Assembly (NCBI RefSeq): GCF_000143415.4
Contig: NW_003314271.1
Coordinates: 3,021,742 to 3,085,741 of the forward strand
Length of the DNA: 64,000 nucleotides
Origin: Selaginella moellendorffii
Lineage: Eukaryota; Streptophyta; Lycopodiopsida; Selaginellales; Selaginellaceae
Direction: 5' to 3'
Shown in pieces: positions 22,075 to 35,699 of the stretch; positions within the stretch are counted from its first letter, which is position 1, and every line of letters begins with the position of its first letter. Position numbers and translations under genes: made by a program. The notes under the pieces were generated by a model, which saw only the letters and a list, made by a program, of their open reading frames with translations, did not search any database and was not told the origin of the DNA.

Positions 22075-23782
22075 CCCATGGTGTTGAGCATGGAGGAGTC
22101 CATGCATGATCACAGATTTGTCAAGTGAGAGGACTTAGCAGTGTAGAGGAACTAGGTTCCTAAGTTGTGATCTATAGCGCACTTTAAGTATAAGTTGGTG
22201 CACCGGCGTGGGGAGTCACGCCAGGCATCCTGTGCGATGCCATCCGTAGATGCATATACGGAGGTTGGGTTCGAGTCCCAACCCTCTAGTGCTTGGGTTC
22301 GAGTCCCAAATCACTAAGGCGTGGTGATAGTTTGGAATATGAGGACACTCATTTTTCGGTGGTCATAGACTCTCAGTGAGGAGACTGGTTTGGGCACACT
22401 GCCAAGCAAGGGATGCCTCAGAGTCGTGATGCACAGTTAAATTGTTTAGTGTGGCTCGGCATATCTAATTTGAGCACTTTGGTGCGAGTGGCACCAAGGA
22501 CGTGGTGAATGAGATGGGGACACCCAGTCTCAGTTGCTATGGACCCTTAGCCAGAAGGGCTAGCTTGGGTGCACCACCAAGTGTGGGGGATGCCCCCGAG
22601 GTCATAGTCAACAACTTAAAGGTTTAAAGGACTTAGTACTTATTGGCAAACTTGTTAAGGTGCCAAGGTTAGATCACTAGGTGATCTTATGGCTAAAACA
22701 AGGACAAGGTCTTTGTAAGGTTAATGGATAAGGTTTCTAGTTCAAAGTGTTGAATTAAACCATTGATGATGGTGTGGCTTGGTCAAAGTGACCAAGTGGG
22801 AGGAACATCTAATGGAAATGATCTGTGGCAATGTGATGGCGTAGTGAGTCCGAAGAAAGTAATCTCTATAAGAGACCCATGGGAGGGTCACAAAGTTGGG
22901 CTAGGGATAGAGCCCACAGCAGAAAATGCTAAAGAGACTTACTAGGGGTGAACACCCTCTGGACTTAGCAAAGCAAAGTCTTTGCTATGGAACCGAAAAG
23001 ATACCTTGAGAATGGAAGTAGTGATCCAATGTTGTTAAGTGCAACAATCAAGGATAGGAGCAAAAGAATAAAGGCTAAGAAAAGAGCCATGGCAATCGTG
23101 GGAAAGAATCCAAAACGCAAAGTTAGGCCAAGAACGCTAAGGTGTTGGGTGTTAACGAATTGTGGGAAAGGCAATGTGTTTCCAAGGATGGATCCCCAAT
23201 TGCTCCGATTTGGCGAAAGTGGAAACTCCAAGGTAGGGAGTGGTAAAGTAGCTAAATGATAGGGACGTGGATAGCTTTAGCACAAATTAGGATAATTGGA
23301 ACTTAGTGCTAAAGGTCGCACCAAAATGGAAAAGAGGATGATGGTGCCCTTAAATAGAGAACTTTCAAAGATGGGGAAGGGGAGTTGTATGATATGTGCA
23401 ATGCAAGGTGTCGGAGACACTTAGGAAATTGACTCTAATAAGTCAAAATTAAAAGTTCCAAAGTGCAAAGGTTATGTCAATAGAATCTAAGACTACTCAA
23501 GAATGAGTAGTGGAATTGAGTTAGAGAGGGTGTCTTTAATCGGTTTAGTGAGAGTTAAACCAATAAAAAGAGAGAACCACCACAAGTGGTCAAATACGCC
23601 TCTAAGTTGGAGAGGCTATGCTCCTTAGACGATGGACAAGGCATGGTGAGCCTTCGGTGTCAAACCATTGACAAGTATTGGCTAGATACCAAAGATGGAA
23701 AGGGTGATACATGCTAGTATTACTTTATAAAATGGTTTATCATTCGATGAGGACATCGAACTTCATCTATGGGTGGTGGAGT

Positions 23783-25539
23783 TGTGAGACACAAAATCCC
23801 TAGGCCCCAAAGTGGAGCCGAAAGGCTACCATGTGGTAGTGGCCGAAGCAAAAGCCAAATGAGTGTAACACGTTTGGACTAAAAGTTTCGATTTGAAAGG
23901 TCGAGAGCGGGAGTGGAACTCCCAACAAAGTGCTCAAGGAACAAGCACGGAGCAAGCAATAAGTGAGTCTCTAAAAAAGGGATGCAAGAGGACCAACACA
24001 TGACACGTGGAAGTGTCTGATATGGAGTCTGAGATGGACCCGAGGTGGACCCAAGATGGAGTCCGAGATGGACCCGAGATGGAGTCCGAAGTGGAGTCCG
24101 AGATGGACCCGAGATGGAGTCCGAGATGGAGTCCGAGATGGAGCTCGAGATGGCGTCGGAGATGGAGTTCGAGATGGAGTCCGAGATGGAGTCCGAGATG
24201 GACCCGAGTTGGAGTCCGAGATGGAGTCCAAGATGGAGTTCGAGATCGAGTCCGAGATGGAGTCCGAGATGGAGTCTGATATGGACCGAGATAGAGTCCG
24301 AGATGGACCCGAGTTGGAGTCCAAGATGGAGTCCGAGATGGACCCGAGATAGGGTCCGAGATGGACCCGAGATAGAGTCCGAGAAGGACCCGAGATGGAG
24401 TCCAAGAAGGACCCGAGATGGAGTCCGAAGTCGCGACCTAGACCGGGACCGAGACCAAGACCGAGACCGGGACGAAGACCGAGACCGAGACCGAGGCCAA
24501 GGCCGAGCCCAAGCCCAAGTCTGAGTCTGAGTCTGAGTCTGAGTTCGAGTTTGAGTCTGAGAGGGTGAAAGCCCAAAGCGTTCGTCTCCCAGACCCTGGT
24601 GGGTTTGGTGAGCTTCAAAAGTATAGTAGGGGGGGAGGACTTCAGTGGAGCCAGTTTGGCCAGGAAAGGCCAGTTTGGCCCAAGAAAGTTGTGCCTAGGT
24701 GTTAGGTGACGGGATAACCATTGAGATGTCCAAGACTAGAGTGAATATGGACCGACAAGTGGGGTAGCTTGGTGAAGTGTTCAAGAGCTAGCTCTAGTTC
24801 CCCCGGGAGATCAACTGGCCGATGCTCCTAGTCAAAGTGTGGGTGGCACTACCTACTTGGATACCTGGTGTGGCTCAATGGAACCTCGCTCTAAGCCCAT
24901 GGCTAGAGCACCTAGAGTACCCACGAGGCTCGCATAAGGCCGCGGTGTTCCAAAATGTTGCCCCAAAGTCCTAGACTGTGAAAAAGAGGAGGCGTCCTCT
25001 AGTGTAGAGACCAAGGATACAGTCATATGAGGAGGTAGTCCCAGAGGACCGAGGGACTTAGTGGTCGGGCTTGTGGGCCTTGATCCAGTGGCAGTGTTGG
25101 TGAACACGGCCATGGACAAAAAGGGATTTAGTAGGGACTGGAAAAGGGATATTGGGGAAGGCTAATCCCCATGTCTGTGGGCATCCTAAGGATGCTAAGG
25201 AGTGGATCAGGGATGATCACTCATGGATGGATGGCCCAGTCTTTGAGAGATGGGACTGTGATGCAGGTGGTGTTAGACCACCTATGTGACCAAGGTGAAG
25301 GGGCATGGCCTTAGCATAACAGGCTGATATGTTGATGGTACCTTGGGGTGTCGGTTATGGGATCGGACATGTGGAGCACTTGGACCAAGTGCAAAGGTTA
25401 AGTGGCGGGGATGCCATTCTCAGAGCTAGCAAGCCCAAGTCCAAAATATGACTTATGGAGGTTGTGAGTGAGACTCCTCCAAGTGGTTGGAGGTATGGTT
25501 AAGTGACTAAAGTAGAATGGAAAATTTTATTCCCTTACA
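23783..25539 (+). repeat. 3' LTR of LTR-A element
   Basis: 1757 bp, preceded by the purine-rich GGGTGGTGGAG tract (about 23771-23781) that would serve as polypurine tract. It includes the minisatellite at about 24010-24560, whose unit arrangement differs from the 5' LTR. Confidence 0.85.
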
Positions 25540-28252
25540 TTAGCCTCAGGAGGTAAGAAAATAATAATACATACATTTTAATAATATCTCTCTCACATTC
25601 AGTTTTATTTAGGATGAAATCTTAGATGTGTGAATCTCAAGAGGGGAAATTCTAGTAAAAAATTGACTTTATCCTTAAACTAAAATGGACCTATCTCTAT
25701 AAGTTTATTTATAGGAGTTTATTTCTAGATCAAGTCGTTAGTGAGCAGAAGCATCTCTTCGTCTTCAAAATATCTACCATAAGCCCTACCTCTAGTGTGA
25801 TCTTGCCTCTTGAATGCATATGTTTGGGTTGAGTGACCTTGCTAATGCATGGGTACATTATGGCTATATGGTTGGATAACCATGGGAGCTCATGTGTATG
25901 ATCCGAGGTAATTATTCTTTCTCATTGTCTTAAAATGGTTTAAATATTGCTCTTTTCAAAGGTTACGTTCTAATTTGACAATTGCAATAGCAAAGTTTAA
26001 AGTACAAGACCAAATGGCCTAGGAAATATTTTGGAAGTCCCTCTCTAATATTGTACTAAAGCAGATTGGTAAGCATGCCAACTTTCATGGTTTTATACCA
26101 AATAGGGTTAGGGCTAATTGGAATGGCATTCAAGTAGTTTTTTGGGAATGGTCAACCCATAAAAGGTCATAAGAGGACTTGTGAGTTCCATTGGGCTTAG
26201 AGCTTAAACCAGCATTATCAAGCTAAGTTTCTAATTAGCATTTAAGGAGTTTTGTAAACAATTGTAGGTTACACTTTCTAAGAAGAGCATAAGGCAAAAA
26301 CAAATAAGATCTGAATATGGTGGTGTGAAGATGGCCATGTGGACATAAGTTGTCTACTACAGCTTAAGTCGTGGTTGGGGTAGTGAGAAGTTAGGATGTT
26401 TCAATGGGGACATCACTCTCTTCAGGTTGGTTTTTATTTTTTCTTCTCTTTTTATTGCCTTTTAATATCATCTTTTTCATTATGACCAACCACTTGAGGA
26501 TCTTACATATACCCCAACTGTGAATCTCTTAGAGAGTAAGTATTCGAGCTGGCATTCCTTTGAGGTAGGGAAAGGGAAGATAAGTCCACTAGCACAAATA
26601 GTGGCAATTGCAGTGGCATCTATGGAGTACACTCTCTGAGTTTCTATTGGTGACATGAAGACTGCCTGCTCAAAGCGTCATTTTTCCTTTGCTAGTAAAG
26701 AAGTTGGCATAGATCTTGGAGCATAAAAGCTCTCATATGTTTGATATTGAGTACCATTCTATTCCAAGATATTGCTCTCAGACCAAGCCATTTCAAGTGG
26801 CTAATGAAGAGAGTGCATCACACTAAGTTGAAATCGCTGAAGCCAAAGCAATGGGCAATCTATCAAATGCTAGCAAAATTCAATGTAATGTGTGTGGGAA
26901 TGATTTTGCAAGGCAAGTGTTGGGCCTAGATCTATGGTGATAAGTTTGCTTCTATTCTAACCCTATGTTTCTATAGGGAATGAAAGCAAACAAGATTTTC
27001 AAGATGGTATTGACTATATTGCTGCAACACTGATACCAAACATACAAAGCGGCTTGAAGACACTATAGTGACTAAACTTAATGCAATACCTAAAGAATGG
27101 CCTGTTGCTAATGGGGTTGCACTCACTTTAGATGAGATTGAAAACTTTGAAAAATCTGGTTTCAATGTTGAAAGGAGAGTTGGAGACATGAGTGACAGAA
27201 CTAAGACTATTCCCATAAAGATGCACAAGAGGCCAACAAGAACAGGTAAGGTAGTTAAATTTATTGGTACCGTCTTTAAGCAGAAATAGAGTAAAATAAG
27301 TTTGGCTCAAACACTTGAATGTGAGATTCTTTCCGCGAAGTACATCACTACATTTGCAAAGGAGTATATAGTTAAAACAAAAGGTGGAGAGCATACAATC
27401 ATCATTCAATCCTTCATACCATCATACTGATCATTGCTATTGTTTTCACCGGAAGCTAGAAAATATATAGGACATTTTTTGAAAGTCATGGAATTGTAAT
27501 TTTCTAAAACAAGTAGGAGAGCATTCTTTCTCACTTAATATGTTGCACCCTCTGTGATTGCATTTATCTCCAACTTGTGATCACTATCTTCACTATCCTC
27601 TCTTTCTTTCTCTTATATGGTCTTGTTATGTTGTGCAATGGGATGACTATTGTAGGTTTTAACCTTTGAATTACTACTTTGGGAAGAAAGATTGCAAAAG
27701 TTAAAATTATTAACATTAAAACCTAGAAACGTTTATTTGTATTTCCCTTTCTTCAAATAAAAGTGCAAATGAAGATCCATAAATTCTGGATATTATACTA
27801 TGATAAACATCTTAAGAATGTACTCTAAAAAAAAACCAAGTCTCTCTTTTATACGCAGCAAGCTTATATTAATGGTTGTTTTTATTTTTCTTTCAAACAT
27901 ATATATGGCCTTACATAGAATTTTATTTCAAATTTAATAATTTTTAAATTTTGACAAACCTAACATTTTCTAGCAAGAAAGCATAGAGTATAAATTTAAG
28001 AAAGTGATAAGGATACTTTTTCTGCAAACATCTTAGTTTATATTCTAATAAACATCTCTATTATAGCATGTAATAAATATTTAAATTGTTAGAACAAGAA
28101 GTGTCCTTTAGAACATTTTTATCTATATAATATATAGAAAGTTGTAAAAATACGATAACCTTAATATTTTAAAGTTTATAATATTTGCACTAAATTATAA
28201 TTAAAAATTGAGCTAAACTCTTTAATTCATGAGCTCAAGAGTGGTCTACTCT

Positions 28253-30662
28253 AGATAATGCCAAGGGACTAAGTCTTTATAGAATGATAGATGGGAGGTG
28301 TTATGTAATATTCAGGATTTTGAAAAGCTAAAAATAGGAGAAGTCTATTTATCTGAATTGGATAAATCCAAAAAGATTTTGGCAAAGCTAGTGTGAGCAT
28401 ACAGAGACCTATGAGTAGCAACATTAACTTTGGTATGTAAGATTACAAAGTGAGCATATCCAAATTGAGGAACCACTCCCTAGGCTATTGGGTAAGTTCA
28501 TCTTTAAAAATTATTTGCTAAGCTATTGTAGAAAGTCAAGCTACCCTCCCAGCTTAAAGGAGAATAACCAAAAAGAATATGTAAAGCTAAAAGCAAATAA
28601 TAAAAGGATAAAACTAAACTATAGAAATTGAAAGGCATACCTAAAGGTGGTTATACAAGTTATGAGTGAAGAATCAAGTGGGTGTTTGAAAATATTACTA
28701 CTAATAACTGTGGTGCTATGATAAATTTAAAATATGGAACTGCCTATGTTAAAATATATGGTAGTTAGGAAGCTTATGAAAAGAAAAGCTTTAGCAAGCT
28801 AAGAAATATAATCCCCTTAATGTTCCCAAAGACAATTTTGGGTAGGTAAGTATTTAGAAAAACAAATGTAATAGAAATGTGCAAAATCAAAGTGGAGTAA
28901 CAGTGGCCTTAAAGTTTGCCATGAAGCAAGGTCATCAAGGTTGGGGAAATAGTTCTTGAGTGTTTAAAGAGATGGCTTTTGTAGCACATGTGGTTTTTAC
29001 CCTTTATCCTATGGTAATTTACCATAGGATAACCACGAAGCAGAACCTAAACCCTCCATGTGCCACATGTCATATGCTACGTGTCCAAAGAACAGTGGTT
29101 TGGAACTCAAGTTTTAGGGCCTTGGGCCACTGAATGAAGGAACGGTGCCAAACTCCCAAACATGGAGCCAAGGAGCAATGGCACTAGAGCACGGAATGAT
29201 TCCTAAGTGTACAGCCCAAGGAGCAAAGGGACAGGAGCACGGAGTGACTTGGAACAGTCCTAGAGTATCTAGGATCCTAATGTCAGAACTAGTACACAAA
29301 ATAGAGCCAAACGGAGTCTGGTGCTATTTTAGCATACCGGTGGCCTAACGCAAGGACATGGGTACTCCACTAGTTATCATGGTGTGGAGCTTGGGCTTAG
29401 ACCCAAGCCGGATGTAGAACAAAGATAGACACGCAAGCGAGAGCTAAACTATGCCTTAGGTTGGTCAGCCATGCCCAACTTACCCACTATCCCTACTATA
29501 CATTTGGATCCCCCCATATCCCCCCCCTCCCCCCCCCCCCCGCTTCCCCCTCCCCAGTGGGGAACCCCAGTGAGGAACACATGCTTTGGGCTTTCACCCC
29601 AAGCCTCCCTTAGTACCAAGAGTTAGTTTTTGGGACAAGCTCGAAACTATCTAAATATGGAATGTCCTTAGATTGTGAATTTGGACACAAGACAAACACC
29701 ATTGTGTTCAGGACAATCTCTACATTTTGTAGATATGCCAAATGAGCAAATCTAGATACTTTTTATAAATAGCATTTGGGACTGAAATGAAACTAACATA
29801 AAGTGAGGGTGTTTGGCAGACACGGTAAGCTATCATCCAGCGATATTAAGGGACTAGTCTCAATATGTGAGGGTTCTTGTCAAGCTAATGCAAGACATAG
29901 CAAAAGAGAACTAAAAAGCCAGGCCAAATATGCTTGGCTAAATAGATATTTAGGAATTCCATCCTTATGCTCATCCAGCCAAGTATAGATGCAAAATTCA
30001 ATTTACTAACACTTGAATAAGAGGGGTTGATAAAGGGTCTAGCAATACCGACCTCTTGCCATCGTGGCAGTAAGAAAAGATTATCTGAAAGGACAGCCGA
30101 CTTATATAACTTTTAACACCTGAAATCACATTCACGACATCTTTGAACGAAAGTTAATGTTTGAGGACTTTCACGCTTATGTATAAAACTATGTTTCACT
30201 GATTATATGACTTACTAAGTGAGATTGGGAAGTTAGATGAACAAGTTAGATAACAAGATTGGTTTAAGGTTCAATCAAATTGGGTTTTATTGAAAGTGTT
30301 GACTTCAAAAGAGGTGGCCATAAGGCCAAGTATGAAGGACTCTATATATGATTATAGGCTAATTTGTACCGCACCTGAATTTGGAGTTAAACTCCATGCT
30401 TGTTGTGCTACAAAACAAGGGTCCAGTACAATCCTACTAGTACTAACTCCCCATATTCAGCTCCTGCATGCAAAATAGTATCAATCAGTGTTTGGCATAA
30501 TTTTTGCATACCAATGGCCTAATGTGAGGAGGAAGGCACTCCACTAACTAGAGCAACATGGAGCTTAAAGTTAGATCCAAGCTAGATGCAAAACAAAAAG
30601 CAACATAGCTTTGCAAAAGCTAAATTAATGTTTCAAGTGGTTGAATATGCATTCGAACCACT
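28253..30662 (+). mobile_element. LTR-A internal remnant interrupted by a solo LTR-B
   Basis: Positions 28253-28979 match about 19855-20410 of the LTR-A internal region (AAGGGACTAA anchors). Positions 30140-30662 continue from about 20430 and then into a piece of the variant LTR-B (GCACCTGAATTTGGAG). So this copy carried the same nested LTR-B insertion as the element at 20.56 kb, truncated here. No gene. Confidence 0.65.
28980..30139 (-). repeat. Solo LTR-B
   Basis: Reverse-oriented LTR from TGTAGCACATGTGG to ATTCACGACA with an expanded, interrupted poly-C tract at about 29514-29560. Flanks GCTTT / TCTTT fit a 5-bp duplication with one mismatch; the empty site is seen at about 20415-20425. 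Confidence 0.75.
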
Positions 30663-33600
30663 TATAAGCGACTAATTTTTCATTCTACTTTAGTCACTTA
30701 ACCACACCTCTGACCACTTGAAGGAGTCTCACTCACAACCTCCATAAATCCTATTTTGGACTTAGGGACTTGTAAGCTCTAAAAATGGCATCTATGCCAC
30801 TTAACCTTTGCACTTGGTTCAAGTGTTCCACGTGTCCAATTCCATGATCAACACCCAAAGGTACCACTAACATATCAACCCATTATGCTAAGGCCATGCC
30901 CATTCACCTTGTCACACTAGTGATCCAACACCATCTACATCATAATCTATCTCTCAAAGACTGAGCCATCCATCTATGGATGATCATCCTAAATCCATTC
31001 CTTAGCATCCTTAGGATCCCTGTAGACATGGGGAACAACCTTCTTCAATATCCCTTTTTTAGTCCCCACCTAGTCCCTTTTTGTCCATGGCCGTATTCAC
31101 CAACACTACCACTAGGTCAAGGCCCATAAGCCCAACCATTAAGTCCTACTGTCCTCTGGGACTTCCTCATGATGTGACCGTGTCCTTAGTCACTACACCA
31201 AAGGACTACTCCTCTTCCTTTCCACAGTCTGGGACTTTGGGACAACATTTTGGAACACCATAGCCCTATGCAAGCCTTATGAGTACTATCCCCACCTTCC
31301 GCTTTTAGGTGCTCTAGCCATGGGGCTAGAGCAAGGTTTCATTAAGCCACATTAGGTATCCAAGTAGATAGTGCCACCCACGCTTAGACTGGGAGCATCG
31401 ACTATTTGATCTTCTGGGGGAGTTAGAGTCAACTCTTGAACACTTCACCAAGCTACCTCGCTTGTCTATTCATATTCACTCTAGCCTTGGACTTCCCAAT
31501 AGTTATATCATCACCCAACACATGGGTATAGTCTTCCTGGGCCCCACTAGCCTTTCCTGGCCAAACTAGTTCCACTGGAGTCCAACCCCCACCCTCTCCC
31601 TATTATACTTTTGGAACCCCCTCATCCCCCCCTACACCCCCAGGGGACGATCGCTTTGGGCTTTCACCAAACAGTCTGTATTATTATTTAGACTCGGATT
31701 CGGACTCAGACTCGAACTCGGACTTGGTCTTAGTCTTGGACTTGGACTCCGTTTTAGTCTCAAACTCCATCTCGGACTTCATTTTAGGTCCATCTCAGAC
31801 TCCATCTCGGGTCCATCTCGGACACCATCTCGGGTCCATCTTGGACTTCATCTCAGACTCCATCTTGGATTCCATCTCAGATTCCATCTTGGGTCCATCT
31901 AGACACTTTCACATGTCATGTGTTGGTCCTTTTATGTCCCTTTTTTAGAGACTCACTTATTGCTTGATTTGAGCTCATTCTTTAAGCTCTTCGTTAGGAG
32001 TTCCACTCCCGCTCTAGACTTTTCAAGTTGAAGCTTTTAGTCCAAACGTGTTACACTTGTTTGGCTTCCACTTTAACCACTACCACGTGACACTCTTTCA
32101 GCTCCACTTTTGGGGCTCTGGGATTTGTGTCTCACAACTCCACCACCCATAGATGAAGTTCAATGTCCTCATTGAATGATAAACCATTTTATAAAGTAAC
32201 CCCATCATGGATTACTACTTTTCATCCTTGGCACCTAGACAATATTTGTCAATAGTTCGACACCAAAAGCTCACCATGCCTTGTTCATCCTCTAAGGAGC
32301 ATAGTCCCTCCAACTTAGATACTTATTAAACCACTTGGTCCTTCCCCTTTTGCTCATTTGGTTCATGCTAAATTCGTTAGAAACACCTTCTTTATTTCAA
32401 TTTGACTACTCATTCAAGAGTAACCTCGGCCTCCACCAGCATAACTATTGCATTTTGGAACTTTTAATTTTGACTTCTCAAAGATAATTTCTTAGGTGTC
32501 TCTAACACCTTGCATTGCATGTGTTGTGCAAATTCCATTTCCCTATTTTAGGAAGTTATTTACTTGAGGGTACTATCATCCTTTTTCCTATTTCGTGCCA
32601 CTCCAAGCACTAAATTCCATTTTTCCATAATTTGCGTTAGGGCTATCCATGGCTTTACCATTTAGCTACCTTGCCACTCCCTCCCTTAGACTTTTCACCT
32701 TTGCCAAATTAGAGCATTTGGGAATCCATCTTTGAAAACATATTCTCTTTCCCATGATCTATTAACATTCAACACATAAATGTTCCTTGCTCAACTTTGT
32801 TGTTTAGATTTCTTCCAATAATTCTTATGGCCCAAACTTGGCCATCAATCTTTTGTTCGTATCCTTTGATTGTTGTACCAAGCAACACAAGTTCACTACC
32901 TCTATCCTCAAGGTATCTTTTTGGTTTCATAGCAAAGGCTCTATTTTGTTAAGTCTAGGGGGTGTTCACCCTTAGTGAGTCTTCTTAATATTTTCTACTC
33001 TGAGTTCTCTCCATGGCTCAACCTTGTGACCCACCCATAGGTCCTTCTTTAGAAACTATTTTCTTGAACTTATAATACCATTGTATTATTGTAGTTTATT
33101 TCTCTTAGATGTTCTTCCACTTGACCAAGCCACACCATTATCAATAGTTTAAATCAACACTTTGAATTAAACCTCATAAAGGCCTTGTCCTTGTTTAACC
33201 ATAAGACCACCTAATGATGTAATATTGACACCTTAATAGGTTTGCCAATAGATACTAGATCTTCCAAACCTTTAATTTGTTGACCATGACCCTAAGGGCA
33301 TCCCCCACACTTGGTGGTGCGCCCAAGCTAGCCCCTCTGGCCAAGGGTCCATAGCAATTAAGATTGGGTGTCCCCATCTTATTCACCACGTCTTTGGTGC
33401 CATTTGCACCAAAGTGTTCAAAATTACATATGTCAAAATTTCATACTAAACAATCTAACCGTGCATCATGACTTTGGGGCATCCTTTGCTTGGCAGTGTG
33501 CCCAAGCTAGTCTCCTTACTGAGAGTCCATGACCACCAAAAAATGAGTGTTCTCATATTCTAAACCATCACCACGTCATAGTGAGCACCACGTCATAGTT

Positions 33601-33699
33601 AGTTGAGATTCGAACCCAAGCACTAAAGGGTACTCAAACTTAACCCTTATGTTGCCTTTTTAGGTACTAATCTACCTAGAATTGTCTTTGGGAACTTTA

Positions 33700-34292
33700 T
33701 GTAAGCTCTTGAGTTTGGACTTCCCAGGAAGTCACCCAGCCCAGTACTATTCCAACCCAAGGACGCTTAACTCCAACTATCCCAAGACCCTTAACCGATT
33801 GGAAAAGAGGGTGCACTCTTATTCATGGGCCCTTTCCCTCTATATTTGAACCCCATGGACCGTCTCTCGAGTCGTTCCCTTTGGTTGCTTACAATCCACC
33901 ACGCTTCCCTGTAAGTTCACGCCCTCGTGAACGGAAGCTGAGAGCCGCAGCTCTCCCGAGAGCCCCGCTCTCTTGACACCCTACCCCTCGGGTCGAGCCC
34001 AGCGGGAACAAACTGGACCAGCCAGATGTCAATCAACATGTGGTGTGATTCCCTTAGCCAACCAACAGAGTCGGACCCGAGACCGCTCCGATACCAAATG
34101 TAAGCTCCTGAGTTTGGACTTCCCGGGAGGTCACCTAGCCGGGTACTATTCCAACCCAAGGACGCTTAACTCTAACTATCCCAAGACCCTTAACCGATTG
34201 GAAAAGGGAGTGCACTCTTATTCATGGGCCCTTTCCCTCTATATTTAAACCCCATGGACCGTCTCTCGAGTCGTTCCCTTTGGTTGCTTACA
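33700..34292 (-). mobile_element. TRIM retrotransposon, 593 bp
   Basis: Two 194-bp direct repeats (33700-33893 and 34099-34292) with TGTAAG...CTTACA ends enclose about 205 bp. Read on the minus strand, the right repeat is followed by TTTGGTATCGGAGC, a tRNA-iMet primer site, and a purine-rich run (about 33894-33905) precedes the other repeat. CTTTA flanks both ends (33695-33699 and 34293-34297). The repeats differ at roughly ten positions. A terminal-repeat retrotransposon in miniature, inserted in LTR-A internal sequence; the 80-codon minus ORF inside is incidental. Confidence 0.92.
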
Positions 34293-35699
34293 CTTTAAAA
34301 GAACTCTATCCTTTAGCTTGCTAAGGTTTTTTCTTTTGCAAGATTTTTAATTGGTATATAGTCTAACATAGACAATTCCATATTTTAGACTCTCCATGAC
34401 ATCACAATTGCTAATAACAACACATTCGAGCACCCACTTGATTCTCCACTCCTAACCTGTATAATCACCTTTAATTATGCCCTTCAATTTATATGGTTTA
34501 GTTTTGTCCCTATACTACTTACTTTTTGGCTTTATGCCTTCCTTTTTGTTATTCTCCTCCCATCTAAAAGGGTAGTTTTGCACTTTCTACCATGCCTTAG
34601 TAAGTATCCTTAGTGATGAACTTACTTATTAACTTAGGGAGTGGTTCTTCAATCTGGATATACTCACCATGTAATCCCACACACCGAGATTAACGTTGTT
34701 ATGCATGGGCCTCTTTATGCCCATTGCTAACCATATTAAAAATGCCCATTGCTAACCATATTAAAATCCCTTTTTTGGCTTTGTTCAATTCAGATAAATG
34801 AACTTCTCCCATCTTCGCAACCTTGGATGTTAGATAACACCTCTTATTCATTATTCGCTAGGGATTTAATCCCTTGGGCCTTATCTAATGCCTTTATGAT
34901 TTTGAACATTACTCTCTGGTGTTTTAAAGTGTTTTAGTAACCCAATGATGACCTTCTTTAACAATGAGTATTTCCTTTTTCGACATTGACTTACTATACC
35001 TCAACACAAAAGTAATTTATCCCTCAACGGGGTATATCTAACCTCCTTATCCTAATAAGAAGTATTGGGTGGTTAATTTTTACCAATTTAATCAATTATT
35101 TTGCACTTTTTGCTTAGTTGCTTCATAGTTGTTAAATCCTATAATTTATTGCTGATGCTTCCACATCTTCATCATTACTTGGGTCACCACACTCTAACCG
35201 CATGCCTTACAATTTAGGCTATGCCATTCTCATTTCCATTGGGATTCCTTTGGTAAGTGGTTCTCATGAACCCACCAACTTGACCTCAAGGCATCACACC
35301 TTGGCATATTTGGTGTCTCCACACCATCAGCTCTATCAATATACCTTTATGACACTTCACACTTGTGTTTAGGTCTTTGCCAAGACCAACACAGTTATTT
35401 CTCATGCCAACTATTTGTTAGCACTACATTATAATGTTCATACACAACTTGGATCTTATGCTCCTCCTTGTCCCTCATAGGGTACACCACACCTTAGTCC
35501 AAATGCTTTCATTAGTCCTTTAGGATCATTCCTTGACTCCACTTGAGTCATCCAGCTTTTTGGACTTTGCTAATTTGACGATCTGTAAGGTCCTAGCCTA
35601 ATGGCTATTTTTGAGGTGTTAGTTCACTAGAATATATCTTCTTGTATTCATTGTAAGGAACCAACTCCCCGAGGTGTTGTAGGCTAAAGGATCCTCAAA

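Larger units (their letters stand above)
16672..25539 (+). mobile_element. Complete LTR-A retrotransposon without coding capacity
   Basis: Two LTRs in direct orientation (16672-18402 and 23783-25539) begin TGTGAGACAC and end CCTTACA. The target duplication is TTACC (16667-16671) and TTAGC (25540-25544); joining the flanks restores the MULE sequence ...CTGCAA-TTAGC-CTCAGG. The 5.4-kb internal region has only short ORFs, and I find no gag, protease, RT or integrase motif, so this is a large non-autonomous (LARD-like) element dependent on a helper. LTR identity over the first 155 bp is about 92% by eye with mostly transitions, so it is much older than the element at 53 kb. Confidence 0.85.
16400..28252 (+). 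mobile_element. Degenerate MULE copy D, split by an LTR-A insertion
   Basis: Positions 16400-16671 and 25540-28252 together reproduce the transposase half of the 37.85-49.72 kb MULE in reverse complement. Left: ACATCCAATGCAGGAAGG-like block through CAACCTGCAA. Right: the following exon, the GAGTTCCATTGGGCTTAGAG block, the Cys-rich and C-terminal regions, and the 350-bp terminus ending GAGCTCAAGAGTGGTC. The reading frame has many stops. The 8.9-kb gap is exactly the LTR-A element. The 5' (cargo-side) half is absent because the copy starts at a truncation junction at 16400. Confidence 0.8.

Noticed and set aside
22255-22310. tRNA gene
   Set aside because: T-arm-like words are present twice but I cannot fold an acceptor stem, D-arm and anticodon arm around either.
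33917-34159. 80-codon minus ORF
   Set aside because: Lies within the TRIM interior and LTR; TRIMs encode no protein.
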